From: Promethearchaeota archaeon
GTDB lineage: Archaea; Asgardarchaeota; Lokiarchaeia; Sigyniarchaeales; SOKP01
NCBI GenBank assembly: GCA_020343655.1
Contig: CP070805.1
Location: 792,276 to 832,429 of the forward strand
Reading direction: 5' to 3'
DNA: 40,154 bases
Position numbers and translations under genes: made by a program. The notes below the pieces were generated by a model. It worked only from the letters and a program-made list of their open reading frames with translations, made no database searches and had not been told where the DNA came from. How positions within the stretch are numbered: the stretch's first letter is position 1; each line of letters begins with the position of its first letter. Below are positions 27,519 through 36,146 of this stretch, one piece after another.

Positions 27519-29015
27519 CTAAAATCCATAAATTGGTAAAAACTTTTTCTCAATATATTCTTCAAAGTATTTAGGATTCAGTTTTTCTCCAGTTATTTTC
27601 TGTATTAATTCATGGGCTCTATATATTTTTCCGTGTTGGTGAACCTTTTCTCTTAAATAATTCAATAAATTAGAAAATTCACCATTTTTATAATCTTCTG
27701 GTAATGAAGGATATTTCTTTAAAGCATCATTGTAAATTTGTGCACCATATAAATTACCAAGAAAATATGTTGGGAAGTATCCTATAGCACCCATACTCCA
27801 ATGTATGTCTTGTAATACTCCTAAAGCATCATCTGGAGGAATAATTCCTAACAATTCTTCAAATTTGGAATTCCATAATTCTGGTAATTCATTTACCTGA
27901 ATTTTATCCTCAATAAGATCTTTCTCTATTTCAAATCTCAAAATAACATGTAATCCATATGTTACTTCATCTGCGTTTACTCTTATGAATGATGGTTGGA
28001 CAATATTTATTGCTCTATAAAACTCTTCAATTGGATAGTCTTTTAAAATTTCAGGGAAATATTTTTGAAAAGTCGGATACCAGTAGCGCCAAAATTCTTT
28101 ACTACGCCCTACAAAATTTTCCCACATTCTTGATTGAGATTCATGAATTCCCATTGATGTACCTTCGCACAGAATTGTATCATGGAGTTCTTTCTTAATG
28201 CCCATTTCATAAAGCGCATGACCACATTCATGTATTGTTCCAAAAATGCACTCATTTAGATAATTTTCAGTTGTTCGAGTAGTAATTCTTGTATCCATAG
28301 AGGCAAGTGATGATGTAAATGGATGGGTTGATCTGTCTTGGCGTCCATAACCAAGATCGTAATTAAGATTTTTAATTATCTCAAAACTAAGTTCGAATTG
28401 CTTGTTAGGATCATAATGTTTTCTCAATATTGAATCATCAGGTTTATTTGAAGAAGAATTTAACTTTTTTACAAAATCTATTAATTTAGGTTTAATTGGG
28501 TTGAAAACATTGGCAATCCAGTTATATGTGGCACCAGGTTCATATAAATCAATTAAAGTAGAATACATATCTGGATGAGTATCAAGCCTTCTTGCTTTTT
28601 CTTTTTGTAAATCAACGCTCTTTTCAAGCATTTTTTGGAAAATCGAAAAATCCTTTTTAGATCTAGCTTCTCTCCAATCTTTTGCAGCTAATATACTCAT
28701 CTCAGCTATTTCAGTAACTAATTCTTCAGGTAATTTTGTTGCGAGATCATATTCTCTTTTAATCTCTCGTAGCATAGCACTTTCAATTTCATTGAGATTA
28801 GAAAGCTTTTCTGCTTTCTTTATTAATTTACCAACTTTTTCGGAAGTTACTTTTTTATGAATTAATTTTTCTATTAAAGAGACTTGTTTCGATCTACCTT
28901 CTAAGGATTTATAATTTTGCATATTTACTTCTTGATCCCAGCCTAAAACAGCTTGAATATAGTTCAAACGAATTATATCTTCAAAATATGCTCTCAGTTC
29001 TTTGATTTCACTCAT
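27519..29015 (-). CDS. M32 family metallocarboxypeptidase (carboxypeptidase Taq)
   Basis: 498 residues, normal for the family. Zinc motif HECGH at 262-266, preceded by the M32 signatures HPF (241-243) and DTRITTR (251-257), followed by GIHESQSRMWEN and IRVNADEVTYGLHVILRFEIEK with the third ligand, and GYFPTYFLGN near the C-terminus. These enzymes remove C-terminal residues broadly, in the cytoplasm, often as heat-stable dimers. Complete, with an ATG start. Confidence 0.95.
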   Translation of the reverse strand: MSEIKELRAYFEDIIRLNYIQAVLGWDQEVNMQNYKSLEGRSKQVSLIEKLIHKKVTSEKVGKLIKKAEKLSNLNEIESAMLREIKREYDLATKLPEELVTEIAEMSILAAKDWREARSKKDFSIFQKMLEKSVDLQKEKARRLDTHPDMYSTLIDLYEPGATYNWIANVFNPIKPKLIDFVKKLNSSSNKPDDSILRKHYDPNKQFELSFEIIKNLNYDLGYGRQDRSTHPFTSSLASMDTRITTRTTENYLNECIFGTIHECGHALYEMGIKKELHDTILCEGTSMGIHESQSRMWENFVGRSKEFWRYWYPTFQKYFPEILKDYPIEEFYRAINIVQPSFIRVNADEVTYGLHVILRFEIEKDLIEDKIQVNELPELWNSKFEELLGIIPPDDALGVLQDIHWSMGAIGYFPTYFLGNLYGAQIYNDALKKYPSLPEDYKNGEFSNLLNYLREKVHQHGKIYRAHELIQKITGEKLNPKYFEEYIEKKFLPIYGF

Positions 29016-29153
29016 TTTAAAAACACCAATTTTTCTTTTTGGTTGAAATTAAATAAATCTATTTTTTGATTAATTTTAATATTGAATTACTTTAAAAGAA
29101 GTGAGTTGTGAACTTTTATTGAACTAACGATATGAAAACAAAAATTGTTAGAA

Positions 29154-30734
29154 TTAGCTTAATTGTTCTTGTTTTACAAAAAAACCAGCTGCTAATTTAA
29201 TATCATCAAGTGTTAAAGCTCTTCCTAAAGATTTCTCTAATTCAGTTATTAGATTTTCACATAATTTTAAACTGAGAGAACTTCCTTTTTTAATTATGAT
29301 TTTTTGTAATTCTTTGGTAAAATCAATAACCAATGGTTTTTCCATATCTTTTTTTATTTTTTCATGTGGCTCAAATAGTTCTATAGGCATTTTTGGCTTA
29401 GGTTTTGTAATATAATCGGTTTTACCAGTTTGGAACTCGCTACTTATATCTTTGAGGGCTGATGCTTTTTTAATAATTTTTAATGTTGGTTTTAGGACTT
29501 TTGATGGCTTTATTTCTTCCTCAATATCTAATTTCTGAAATGGAATTAATTCTTGTATTGGTTTTGGAGGAGGAGAGGCTTTTTTAATTAAAGATTCTTC
29601 ATCTTGAGATTGAATTTCAAGTTCAGTTCCAGGAAGAGCTTTTACAGTAATTTTTCGTGTAAAAATTAATGGTTTAGCTACTTCAAATTCTTTCTTTTTT
29701 TCTGATTCTTTTCTTTTTTCCATTTCTTTTTTGATTTTATTATTAAGATCCTCTATTTTCAGTTTCAAAGCTTTCGTGTTTATGATATCTTGAAATGATT
29801 CGCTTAAAGAAACTAATTCTTTATATTTAGCTAAAGCTTGAACATTTTTTCCCTCAAAAACTAAATTATCTGCTTCCTTAACCATTTCATCAAAATTTTT
29901 AGGTAAATTTTTCTTTAAACCAAGAATTTCTATAATAAATTTATGAATCTGAGCCTTAACGTCAGAGGCAGTTAAAGAGAGTTCTTTAAAATCAGAAACA
30001 TTCAATTCATTTTTTATCCTTTTAATATCCGCATCTTCTACTAAATCTCGTTTATTTCCAATCATTAATAATTTAGAATAACCACTTTCTAATATTTGGA
30101 GTTTTAAAAAATGGTTAATCATCTTTAAATTGTAATTTGCTAAATTAAACACAAGGATTACTAAATCAGAACCACGGACAAATTTAGACCATAAAAGAGA
30201 AAAATTATCTCTCAATTGAAAATCCCATAGATCAAAACAAATCCCGTCTATTTCTAATGTTGATGTTTTCGCGAAATCCATTATGATTTTTTCTTCGCCA
30301 CTTTTTAGCATATTATAGAGGGTTGTCTTACCTGCATACTCTGGCCCTATTATCGCAATTTTCGAATGTAGATCTTTTTGAAGCTGATCTAAGAAATCAT
30401 TAAATTCAATATTAGACTGGATTGATTCTCTAATTTTTTGAGGATTTGGAAACAATTCTGTGAATTTTTCAATTGTGTTTATCATAATTTCATCTATATA
30501 TTGAAGAGTATCAATTAAATCAGTAATAAATAAAAAATACAATTTACCAGATGCTCTATGAAATATCTGAAAATTTGAGATAGGTCTTTGAAAAGTCTTC
30601 CCTGACATCGGCATGTTGATGTATTTTTTTATGATTTTTTTTACGTTACTTAATTCTTCATTTCCAAGAGCTCTTGCATAATCTTTAACAAAAATTAGTT
30701 CTGATTCTAGAAAAATATGGATTTGTCTTAACAT
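29154..30734 (-). CDS. Longin-like domain fused to Arf-like GTPase, with helical tail
   Basis: 526 residues. Residues 1-118 read like a longin/small-adaptin domain: MLRQIHIFL first strand, FQIFHRASGKLYFLFITD hairpin, then long helices. The GTPase follows: P-loop GPEYAGKTT (130-138), a Thr-rich switch I near 157-159, WDFQLRD (170-176) in the G3 position, NKRD (227-230) as G4, and SLTASD (243-248) as G5. G3 lacks the Arf WDxGGQ glycines and catalytic Gln (Arg instead). A TPR/MIT-like helical pair (about 280-335), a coiled coil and a Lys/Pro-rich linker lead to a conserved-looking helical C-terminus (470-526). It could be a membrane-recruited switch that does not hydrolyse GTP readily. Eukaryotic SRbeta/SRX and Arf/adaptor pairs combine the same folds in separate chains. 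Confidence 0.8.
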   Translation of the reverse strand: MLRQIHIFLESELIFVKDYARALGNEELSNVKKIIKKYINMPMSGKTFQRPISNFQIFHRASGKLYFLFITDLIDTLQYIDEIMINTIEKFTELFPNPQKIRESIQSNIEFNDFLDQLQKDLHSKIAIIGPEYAGKTTLYNMLKSGEEKIIMDFAKTSTLEIDGICFDLWDFQLRDNFSLLWSKFVRGSDLVILVFNLANYNLKMINHFLKLQILESGYSKLLMIGNKRDLVEDADIKRIKNELNVSDFKELSLTASDVKAQIHKFIIEILGLKKNLPKNFDEMVKEADNLVFEGKNVQALAKYKELVSLSESFQDIINTKALKLKIEDLNNKIKKEMEKRKESEKKKEFEVAKPLIFTRKITVKALPGTELEIQSQDEESLIKKASPPPKPIQELIPFQKLDIEEEIKPSKVLKPTLKIIKKASALKDISSEFQTGKTDYITKPKPKMPIELFEPHEKIKKDMEKPLVIDFTKELQKIIIKKGSSLSLKLCENLITELEKSLGRALTLDDIKLAAGFFVKQEQLS

Positions 30735-30932
30735 ATTCTATTGTACCTAATTAATTTAATAGGAAATGTTTGTATTTATAAAAAAAGAAGAAAAACTTAT
30801 TAATAATTTTAATTGACAACAAATTGTAATTACCTTTAATACTTATTTAGAAAAACAAAAAAAATATTAGATTTTAATAATTTTTAGTTTATAGATGACA
30901 CTAAAGAAAAATATTATTTAGAAATTCGCGAG

Positions 30933-31883
30933 ATGCCCTTACAACCAGACCAAATTTTAAATTATTTAAGCAATGAATCGGATACAAAGATTAAATCAGA
31001 ATTAATTGATTTATTAAGGAAAAGAATAGATGAACTTTGTTTTGAACAGTGTCAAATCGATCGAATTCAATGTACATTGACGCCTCTTTGTAGTCGTAGA
31101 TTTTTGAATAAACTACGCATAAAAAGTGGACTTGGAATGGATGACTTACCTGGTTTTTGTTATAGCGTCCATAAGGGTGTTGTAGAAAGATATTTCAGAA
31201 ATAAGACAGTAATATATAGACCCTATGATGCATATTTATATTTAATCGATTTTTTAGATGTTTTCTTCCACGGAGATTATCGCAAATTAAATAAGTTCAT
31301 AACTTTTAAAAAATGGGAAGAGACTTTTAAGATTTTTGATGATAGGATTCAAAATAGGGATGAAAATTTTGACTATTTATTAATGGATAATTATTTAATA
31401 TTCAAGTTTGAAGAACGTATGCACATTATCTTTTTAGATGAGAAATATGCTCTTTGTAATGCTAACCGTGAAAGTATCACAAGCCTTGAGTTATTATATG
31501 GCATATGTAAACTTTATGCCGAAATCTATTTTCCTGAAGTGAAATTAAAGTTTATCCCCTCAAAATATGTAGAAATAGCTCTTATGATTCCCCATGATGT
31601 ATTAACAAAAATATCACAAAAACCATCTGGTAATGATTCCAAAGCAGATCAGTATTTTTGGAATACTTTTTGGGAAGATCTTAATGCTTTAACACAATAT
31701 TGTGATCAGATCAATTTGTATGAAGATAAAAATCAAAATTTAGAAATAATTCTATACACAAGTCTTTTAACTAATAGTTATAATGAAAGTGGAAATAGGT
31801 TAAAATTAAGATTTAGAGACTTAAGATTAATATTTAATTTTATAACTCGGATTTATACCGAATATTATATAATATGGGTTTAA
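30933..31883 (+). CDS. Cys-cluster protein, unknown
   Basis: 316 soluble residues. Near the N-terminus a set Cys36-x3-Cys40-x6-Cys47-x5-Cys53 plus Cys76 could bind zinc or a Fe-S cluster. The remainder is mixed alpha/beta, with YLIFKFEERMHIIFLDEK followed by a long helix SLELLYGICKLYAEIYF, a strand-strand-helix order loosely like a longin core. Family not recognised. It is divergent from the longin-GTPase gene (198 bp between starts) and is followed 32 bp later by the HEAT/coiled-coil gene, so it is probably in one operon with that gene. Confidence 0.7.
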   Translation: MPLQPDQILNYLSNESDTKIKSELIDLLRKRIDELCFEQCQIDRIQCTLTPLCSRRFLNKLRIKSGLGMDDLPGFCYSVHKGVVERYFRNKTVIYRPYDAYLYLIDFLDVFFHGDYRKLNKFITFKKWEETFKIFDDRIQNRDENFDYLLMDNYLIFKFEERMHIIFLDEKYALCNANRESITSLELLYGICKLYAEIYFPEVKLKFIPSKYVEIALMIPHDVLTKISQKPSGNDSKADQYFWNTFWEDLNALTQYCDQINLYEDKNQNLEIILYTSLLTNSYNESGNRLKLRFRDLRLIFNFITRIYTEYYIIWV

Positions 31884-31915
31884 AATAACAAGAAATAAAA
31901 AGGTGTGTTAGTAAG

Positions 31916-33151
31916 ATGAATGATACTGAGAAAGAAGCCGTAGAAATTAGTCAAATAAAAGATTTTGTAAATGATGGAAGATTTGATGATGCGGTACAGA
32001 TCATCGCACTATATATTGGAGATGCTACTGATAATGAATATTTAGATAGACTTGAAAATATAATAGAAACCCTATTAACATTACATGGTGGACGTACTGT
32101 ATTGCGTTTCTTAATGGAAAATCTAATAATTGATATCCCCTCTTTATTAGAAAGTCTGTCTAAGCGAGATCCTGTCTTGCGATTCACGTTTTTATTGCTC
32201 TTAAAGACGATTTGTGAAAAAGAATGTGATTTATTTCTTCCTTATAGTGAAGATTTGGTGAATTCAGAAGATCCTAATGTTCGAGAAGCCGCCTTACAAT
32301 TATTAATTTATATGGCTGGCGGAGAGGCTATAATAGATGATGAATCTCTTATCAAAGCTATTCTAATTAAATTAAATGATGAAAAAGATTTCGTAATAGA
32401 AAAAGCACTTCAAGCTTTAAAAACTATTGGAATAAAATCTCCTAAGTTGATGACAAAAATTTTGACTGATTATGCTAAAGAGATCTCTGAAATGCCTGAA
32501 AATGAAGAACTAATAAGTTATATAGATCAAATTTTAAAATCAATTGTTAGTATTGATAAAATTGAAGAGATTGTAGAAGAAGAAACTGAAACCACTGAAG
32601 TGAAAGAGAAAGACTACTTAGAAAAAGAGGAATCGGAAATATTGGATAGAGAATTTGAACTTAAAAAGAAAGAATTAGAAATAAAGAAAAAAAAGCTAGA
32701 ATTGGAAGAAAAAGAGAAAGAAATTGAAGAAAAAGTAATTCAAAAGAAGGAAGAAGTCTTAAAGATGAAAGAAGAGATCTTAGAAAAGGAAAGCGAGATT
32801 GGAGAAGAAATCGAGAAAAAAATTCCTAAAAAACTTAAGAAAAAAGAGGAAGAGATAATTGATAAAGAGATTGAATTAAAAAAGAAAGATTTAGAAATTA
32901 AGAAAAAAAAGCTAGAATTGGAAGAAAAAGAAAAAGAACTTGAAGAAAAGGAGATTTTAGAGAGAGAAAAAACCCTAAAGATAAAAGAAGAACTAATAGA
33001 AAAGGAGAAAGAGTTATCCCGAGTCGAACTAGAGCTAAAACAAAAATCTATCAAACAAAAAGAGCAGAAAATTAAAGAAGAGGAAATAAAAAGATTTGAA
33101 GAAGAACTTAAAAAAATAAAAGAAAATGAACAAACAGATAATGAAAATTAA
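31916..33151 (+). CDS. HEAT-like protein with long duplicated coiled coil
   Basis: 411 residues. Residues 1-215 are alpha-solenoid with HEAT-like pairs (DPVLRFTFLLLLKTICEKE, DPNVREAALQLLIYMAGGE, DFVIEKALQALKTIGIKSP). Residues about 228-405 are an almost pure Lys/Glu/Leu/Ile coiled coil. Inside it a 72-residue unit is repeated: the segment from Asp244 (ELKKKELEIKKKKLELEEKE) recurs from Asp316, and a 31-bp DNA stretch is identical at 32684-32714 and 32900-32930, exactly 216 bp apart. The rod could dimerise and reach about 25 nm. AGGTG at 31901-31905 serves as ribosome binding site. Likely co-transcribed with the Cys-cluster gene. Role unknown; scaffold or tether is inferred. Confidence 0.8.
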   Translation: MNDTEKEAVEISQIKDFVNDGRFDDAVQIIALYIGDATDNEYLDRLENIIETLLTLHGGRTVLRFLMENLIIDIPSLLESLSKRDPVLRFTFLLLLKTICEKECDLFLPYSEDLVNSEDPNVREAALQLLIYMAGGEAIIDDESLIKAILIKLNDEKDFVIEKALQALKTIGIKSPKLMTKILTDYAKEISEMPENEELISYIDQILKSIVSIDKIEEIVEEETETTEVKEKDYLEKEESEILDREFELKKKELEIKKKKLELEEKEKEIEEKVIQKKEEVLKMKEEILEKESEIGEEIEKKIPKKLKKKEEEIIDKEIELKKKDLEIKKKKLELEEKEKELEEKEILEREKTLKIKEELIEKEKELSRVELELKQKSIKQKEQKIKEEEIKRFEEELKKIKENEQTDNEN

Positions 33152-33153
33152 TT

Positions 33154-34197
33154 TTAGTCCTCTCCTTCTTCTTCAAATTCTCTACTTGATTCGGGTTTAC
33201 TCTCACTAATTGGAGTAGTATGTAGCCTTCTTACCAATTTTCTAATTTCTTCTATTTTCATACTCTCTGGAGGTAAACTAAGCTGGATTTTTTTAGCAAG
33301 ATCATAAGCTAATTCAATATATTGTAGGTCTTCAAGAAATTCTACAATCTGAATTTTGTAATCAATATCTTCTGAATCTTTGCCATACTCCATCAGTTTT
33401 TCCTTAAGTAAAATGTCAATTTTATCAGATCTTTCCGACCCTTTAACTGCTTTTACAAGCATTTTAAAAGAATTCATAACATTATACATTTCGGATTTTG
33501 TGTAGCTATCAATGTTTTTTAATACATAGAAGATGTAGAGTTCTGCTTTTTCCCATCTATTGAACTTTAAACTAGCCTCCACCAGTGCCAATAAAGCCTG
33601 TTCATAGAGGAATTTACTCTCAATATTAGGAATAATTTTTTCAAAAATCCAATCAAGGAGATTTGGTTGGTCAAACTTATCAATTATATCGATTAAAAAC
33701 TTTTCCACCGCAAAATATAATTTGGCATTTTCAGTTTTCGTTGAAGAGAGAAATGAAACCAACGCGTATTTAACACGTCCCATAGCATCCTCTAAATTGA
33801 GAGGAGTCTCACCAAATTTATAAAAGGCAGATTCTAGAATAGGTTGTATTTTATCTTTGGCATCAAAATCGTAAATAAAATATTCACCCCAAGCAGGACT
33901 TGGACCAGTAACTTTCTTAGAAGTTGTTATTTTTTTCTCTACTGAGGTGCTAGAAGTTTTAATTGCTTTAGGTTTTTTTGCTTTTAATTTTTCGGTTAGA
34001 TCTTTAACTTCTTCATCAGATAAAAACTCCAGAATGATTCTATCTTTTTTTTTAGGGATAAGCAATCTGAAATATACATCAGTATCATCCCCAAATAATG
34101 ATTCTCTTAAGTCTTTTGGAAAGGTGATTCCTGTTTTTGTTTTCTTAACAATCTCTTCAAAAAATGGTTGATCATCGGAATTCTGATTTTCTTCCAT
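33154..34197 (-). CDS. AbrB-like domain plus alpha-solenoid protein
   Basis: 347 residues. Residues about 15-60 look like a SpoVT/AbrB swapped-hairpin domain (KTGITFPKDLRESLFGDD, then VYFRLLIPKKKDRIILEFL). A Lys/Ser/Thr linker (65-97) follows, then about 220 residues of paired helices, TPR- or HEAT-like (YEQALLALVEASLKFNRWEKAELYIFYVL), and an acidic tail. AbrB domains usually bind DNA as dimers; fused to a solenoid the domain may instead be a dimerisation module. It lies tail-to-tail with the HEAT/coiled-coil gene with only 2 bp between the stop codons. Family not recognised. Confidence 0.72.
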   Translation of the reverse strand: MEENQNSDDQPFFEEIVKKTKTGITFPKDLRESLFGDDTDVYFRLLIPKKKDRIILEFLSDEEVKDLTEKLKAKKPKAIKTSSTSVEKKITTSKKVTGPSPAWGEYFIYDFDAKDKIQPILESAFYKFGETPLNLEDAMGRVKYALVSFLSSTKTENAKLYFAVEKFLIDIIDKFDQPNLLDWIFEKIIPNIESKFLYEQALLALVEASLKFNRWEKAELYIFYVLKNIDSYTKSEMYNVMNSFKMLVKAVKGSERSDKIDILLKEKLMEYGKDSEDIDYKIQIVEFLEDLQYIELAYDLAKKIQLSLPPESMKIEEIRKLVRRLHTTPISESKPESSREFEEEGED

Positions 34198-34280
34198 ATG
34201 TATAATATTTTAATTATACTTTTAAAATTCATTATTGAGGATTTAAGAATAATTTCTTAAGTTTCTTGAATTAGGATTTT

Positions 34281-34874
34281 TTACCCACTTATATTAACTA
34301 ATTCCACTCCACGATGTTGAAAGTTTTTGTCAATGAAGCAGAGAATGGCGTGGCCTTGATGACTATATACGATAGGGACGGGATATGATTCTGCATTCTC
34401 AATGAAACTTTTTTTAACAAATAAAGGGAGAACTATATTGCAAACTCTACATTCTACATGAATTCTTTTAACTAAATCTAAATCAGCAAAATTTTTTATG
34501 ATATTTTCCATAACTTCCTTAAATCCATTAAAAATACCGGAGCTAAAATTACCATAGGACAATATTACTGATACATCATACATTTCATTAAACTTTAAAT
34601 CAACATATTCTAATAATGCTTCCAATAATTGATATTGGACTTTGGGACTTGCCCCTACTGTATATATTAAATGATGTTTTCGGATATAGACAAGTTTCAT
34701 GTTTCCCTTATCTCTATGAAAAAAAATGTCCCTTATAGGATTCTCTTTAACAATATTTAGATCTAAATCAAATCTTCTAAATGATTTTTCTGGTTTCCAC
34801 TCAAATAAGGTAAACTTTTCATTACTAACATTAATAAAATCAAGAAACTCTCCGATATTTTTATATACTGGCAT
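34281..34874 (-). CDS. Longin / small-adaptin-like protein with Cys/His cluster
   Basis: 197 residues from the ATG (a TTG three codons upstream, at 34881-34883, is a possible alternative start). Residues about 58-130 have the order strand-strand-helix-strand-helix of longin domains. LVYIRKHHLIYTVGA, LLEALLEYVDLKFNEMY, DVSVILSYG and IFNGFKEVMENII line up well with the pattern remembered for AP sigma/mu N-terminal domains. The C-terminus adds Cys142-x2-Cys145, His172-x2-His175 and Cys179, a possible zinc site, and IDKNFQHRGVEL. It is 84 bp from the AbrB/solenoid gene on the same strand and may form an operon with it. Homology to adaptins is by eye only. Confidence 0.68.
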   Translation of the reverse strand: MPVYKNIGEFLDFINVSNEKFTLFEWKPEKSFRRFDLDLNIVKENPIRDIFFHRDKGNMKLVYIRKHHLIYTVGASPKVQYQLLEALLEYVDLKFNEMYDVSVILSYGNFSSGIFNGFKEVMENIIKNFADLDLVKRIHVECRVCNIVLPLFVKKSFIENAESYPVPIVYSHQGHAILCFIDKNFQHRGVELVNISG

Positions 34875-35082
34875 TAAATTCAAATTAACCTAATTTAAGT
34901 TCTGTAAACTTAAATTCTATTTTATATTAGTTAATATCCTTATATTTGTAAAATTGATACTTTAACCAATTAATGAGATTTCTCATATTTATATCTTAAT
35001 TTTAGAAAATCTAATTATTAACCAAACTGTTATGAAAAAATTTTTATCATCAATTTAATTTGCTTCTAATGAAATTAAACGA

Positions 35083-35089
35083 AGGAGGT
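35083..35089 (+). promoter_or_regulatory. Strong Shine-Dalgarno deciding a TTG start
   Basis: AGGAGGT lies 10 nt before the TTG at 35100 and is one of the strongest ribosome binding sites in the window. It supports the TTG although no ATG is near. Confidence 0.7.
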
Positions 35090-35099
35090 TATAGTTTAA

Positions 35100-35942
35100 T
35101 TGAATAAAAAAAAGAAAAAGAAAGTAATTAATTCTTTTCAAGAAACGCATAGAGCGCATCAGTATGAAAATTTATCACTTACTATCATTTTGGTTCAACC
35201 TGAACAAGCAGCAAATATTGGGTCGATAGCAAGAATAATGGAAAATTTTAATTTTAGAGAGCTTATAATTTTCAACCCACTTGAAAGTGTAGGAAATATT
35301 TTGAGTTATAAAACTCAAGGATTTGCAATGCATGGTAAGGAAATTCTTTTTAATGCAGAAATTATAGAAATAAATAATCAGGAAAACCATTTACTTGAAT
35401 TTCGGAATTTTATTAAAAATTTTGATTATGTTATCGCGACAACAGCTAAGGGAAAAAGATATTCAAATATTAGAAGGTTGGCAGTTTTTCCTGAAGATTT
35501 AAACCTCCCAATATCAGATAATCCTTTGAAAATTGCTCTCTTATTCGGAAAAGAATCTCGTGGATTGACTAATGAAGAAATTAGTCTTGCAGATATACTT
35601 TTAAGAATTCCAACTAGTAATCAATATTCCGCATTAAATTTATCTCATGCTTGTGGAATAATTCTCTATGAAATATTTAAAAAAATCAATGTGCTAAATA
35701 TAGGTCGAGGAGAAAATCCAGTATTAATTGCTGATCAAGAAGATCGGTTAATTCTTTATGATATAATAAAAAAAATAATAGAAAAATTAAAAATTCGCTC
35801 TTATAAAAAAGAAAATATGTTTTTTGCATTTAAGAACATATTTGGACGAAGTTTCATATCAAAAAAAGAATTAAGCCTAGTTTTGGGCCTTTTCTCTAAA
35901 GTTAATAAGATATTAGAAAGGCTAAATATATATCAAAAGTAA
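35100..35942 (+). CDS. SpoU/TrmH-family RNA 2'-O-methyltransferase (TrmJ-like)
   Basis: 280 residues. The SPOUT knot motifs are clear: motif 1 LVQPEQAANIGSIARIMENF, motif 2 ALLFGKESRGLTNEEI, motif 3 LRIPTSNQYSALNLSHACGIILYE. The family methylates ribose 2'-OH in tRNA (position 32 for TrmJ) or rRNA with S-adenosylmethionine. A very basic N-terminus (KKKKKKK) could bind RNA, and the C-terminal 80 residues are helical as in TrmJ. The target nucleotide cannot be read from the sequence. TTG start, supported by AGGAGGT. Confidence 0.92.
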   Translation: MNKKKKKKVINSFQETHRAHQYENLSLTIILVQPEQAANIGSIARIMENFNFRELIIFNPLESVGNILSYKTQGFAMHGKEILFNAEIIEINNQENHLLEFRNFIKNFDYVIATTAKGKRYSNIRRLAVFPEDLNLPISDNPLKIALLFGKESRGLTNEEISLADILLRIPTSNQYSALNLSHACGIILYEIFKKINVLNIGRGENPVLIADQEDRLILYDIIKKIIEKLKIRSYKKENMFFAFKNIFGRSFISKKELSLVLGLFSKVNKILERLNIYQK

Positions 35943-36146
35943 AGAAAAAACCTTTATAATATCATTATAGCTGTGTGATTTTAAAGTAATTCCTAATTTT
36001 ACCATATTACAGTTAAAAATTCTATAAAAGAATACAAAAGTTTTGTAATAGAAAACATAGCTTATGTCTATTATTTATAATTATTAAAAATAGTACAATA
36101 TAATTATGGAATTTTTTTATAATTTCTCTGATATATTAATATCATT

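Noticed and set aside
32640..32960. Repeats as a possible CRISPR or mobile repeat
   Set aside because: Only two units, in frame, within a coiled-coil gene; spacing is a whole number of codons.
32740..33054. Minus-strand Ser/Phe-rich open frame
   Set aside because: Complement of the Lys/Glu coiled-coil codons, not a gene.
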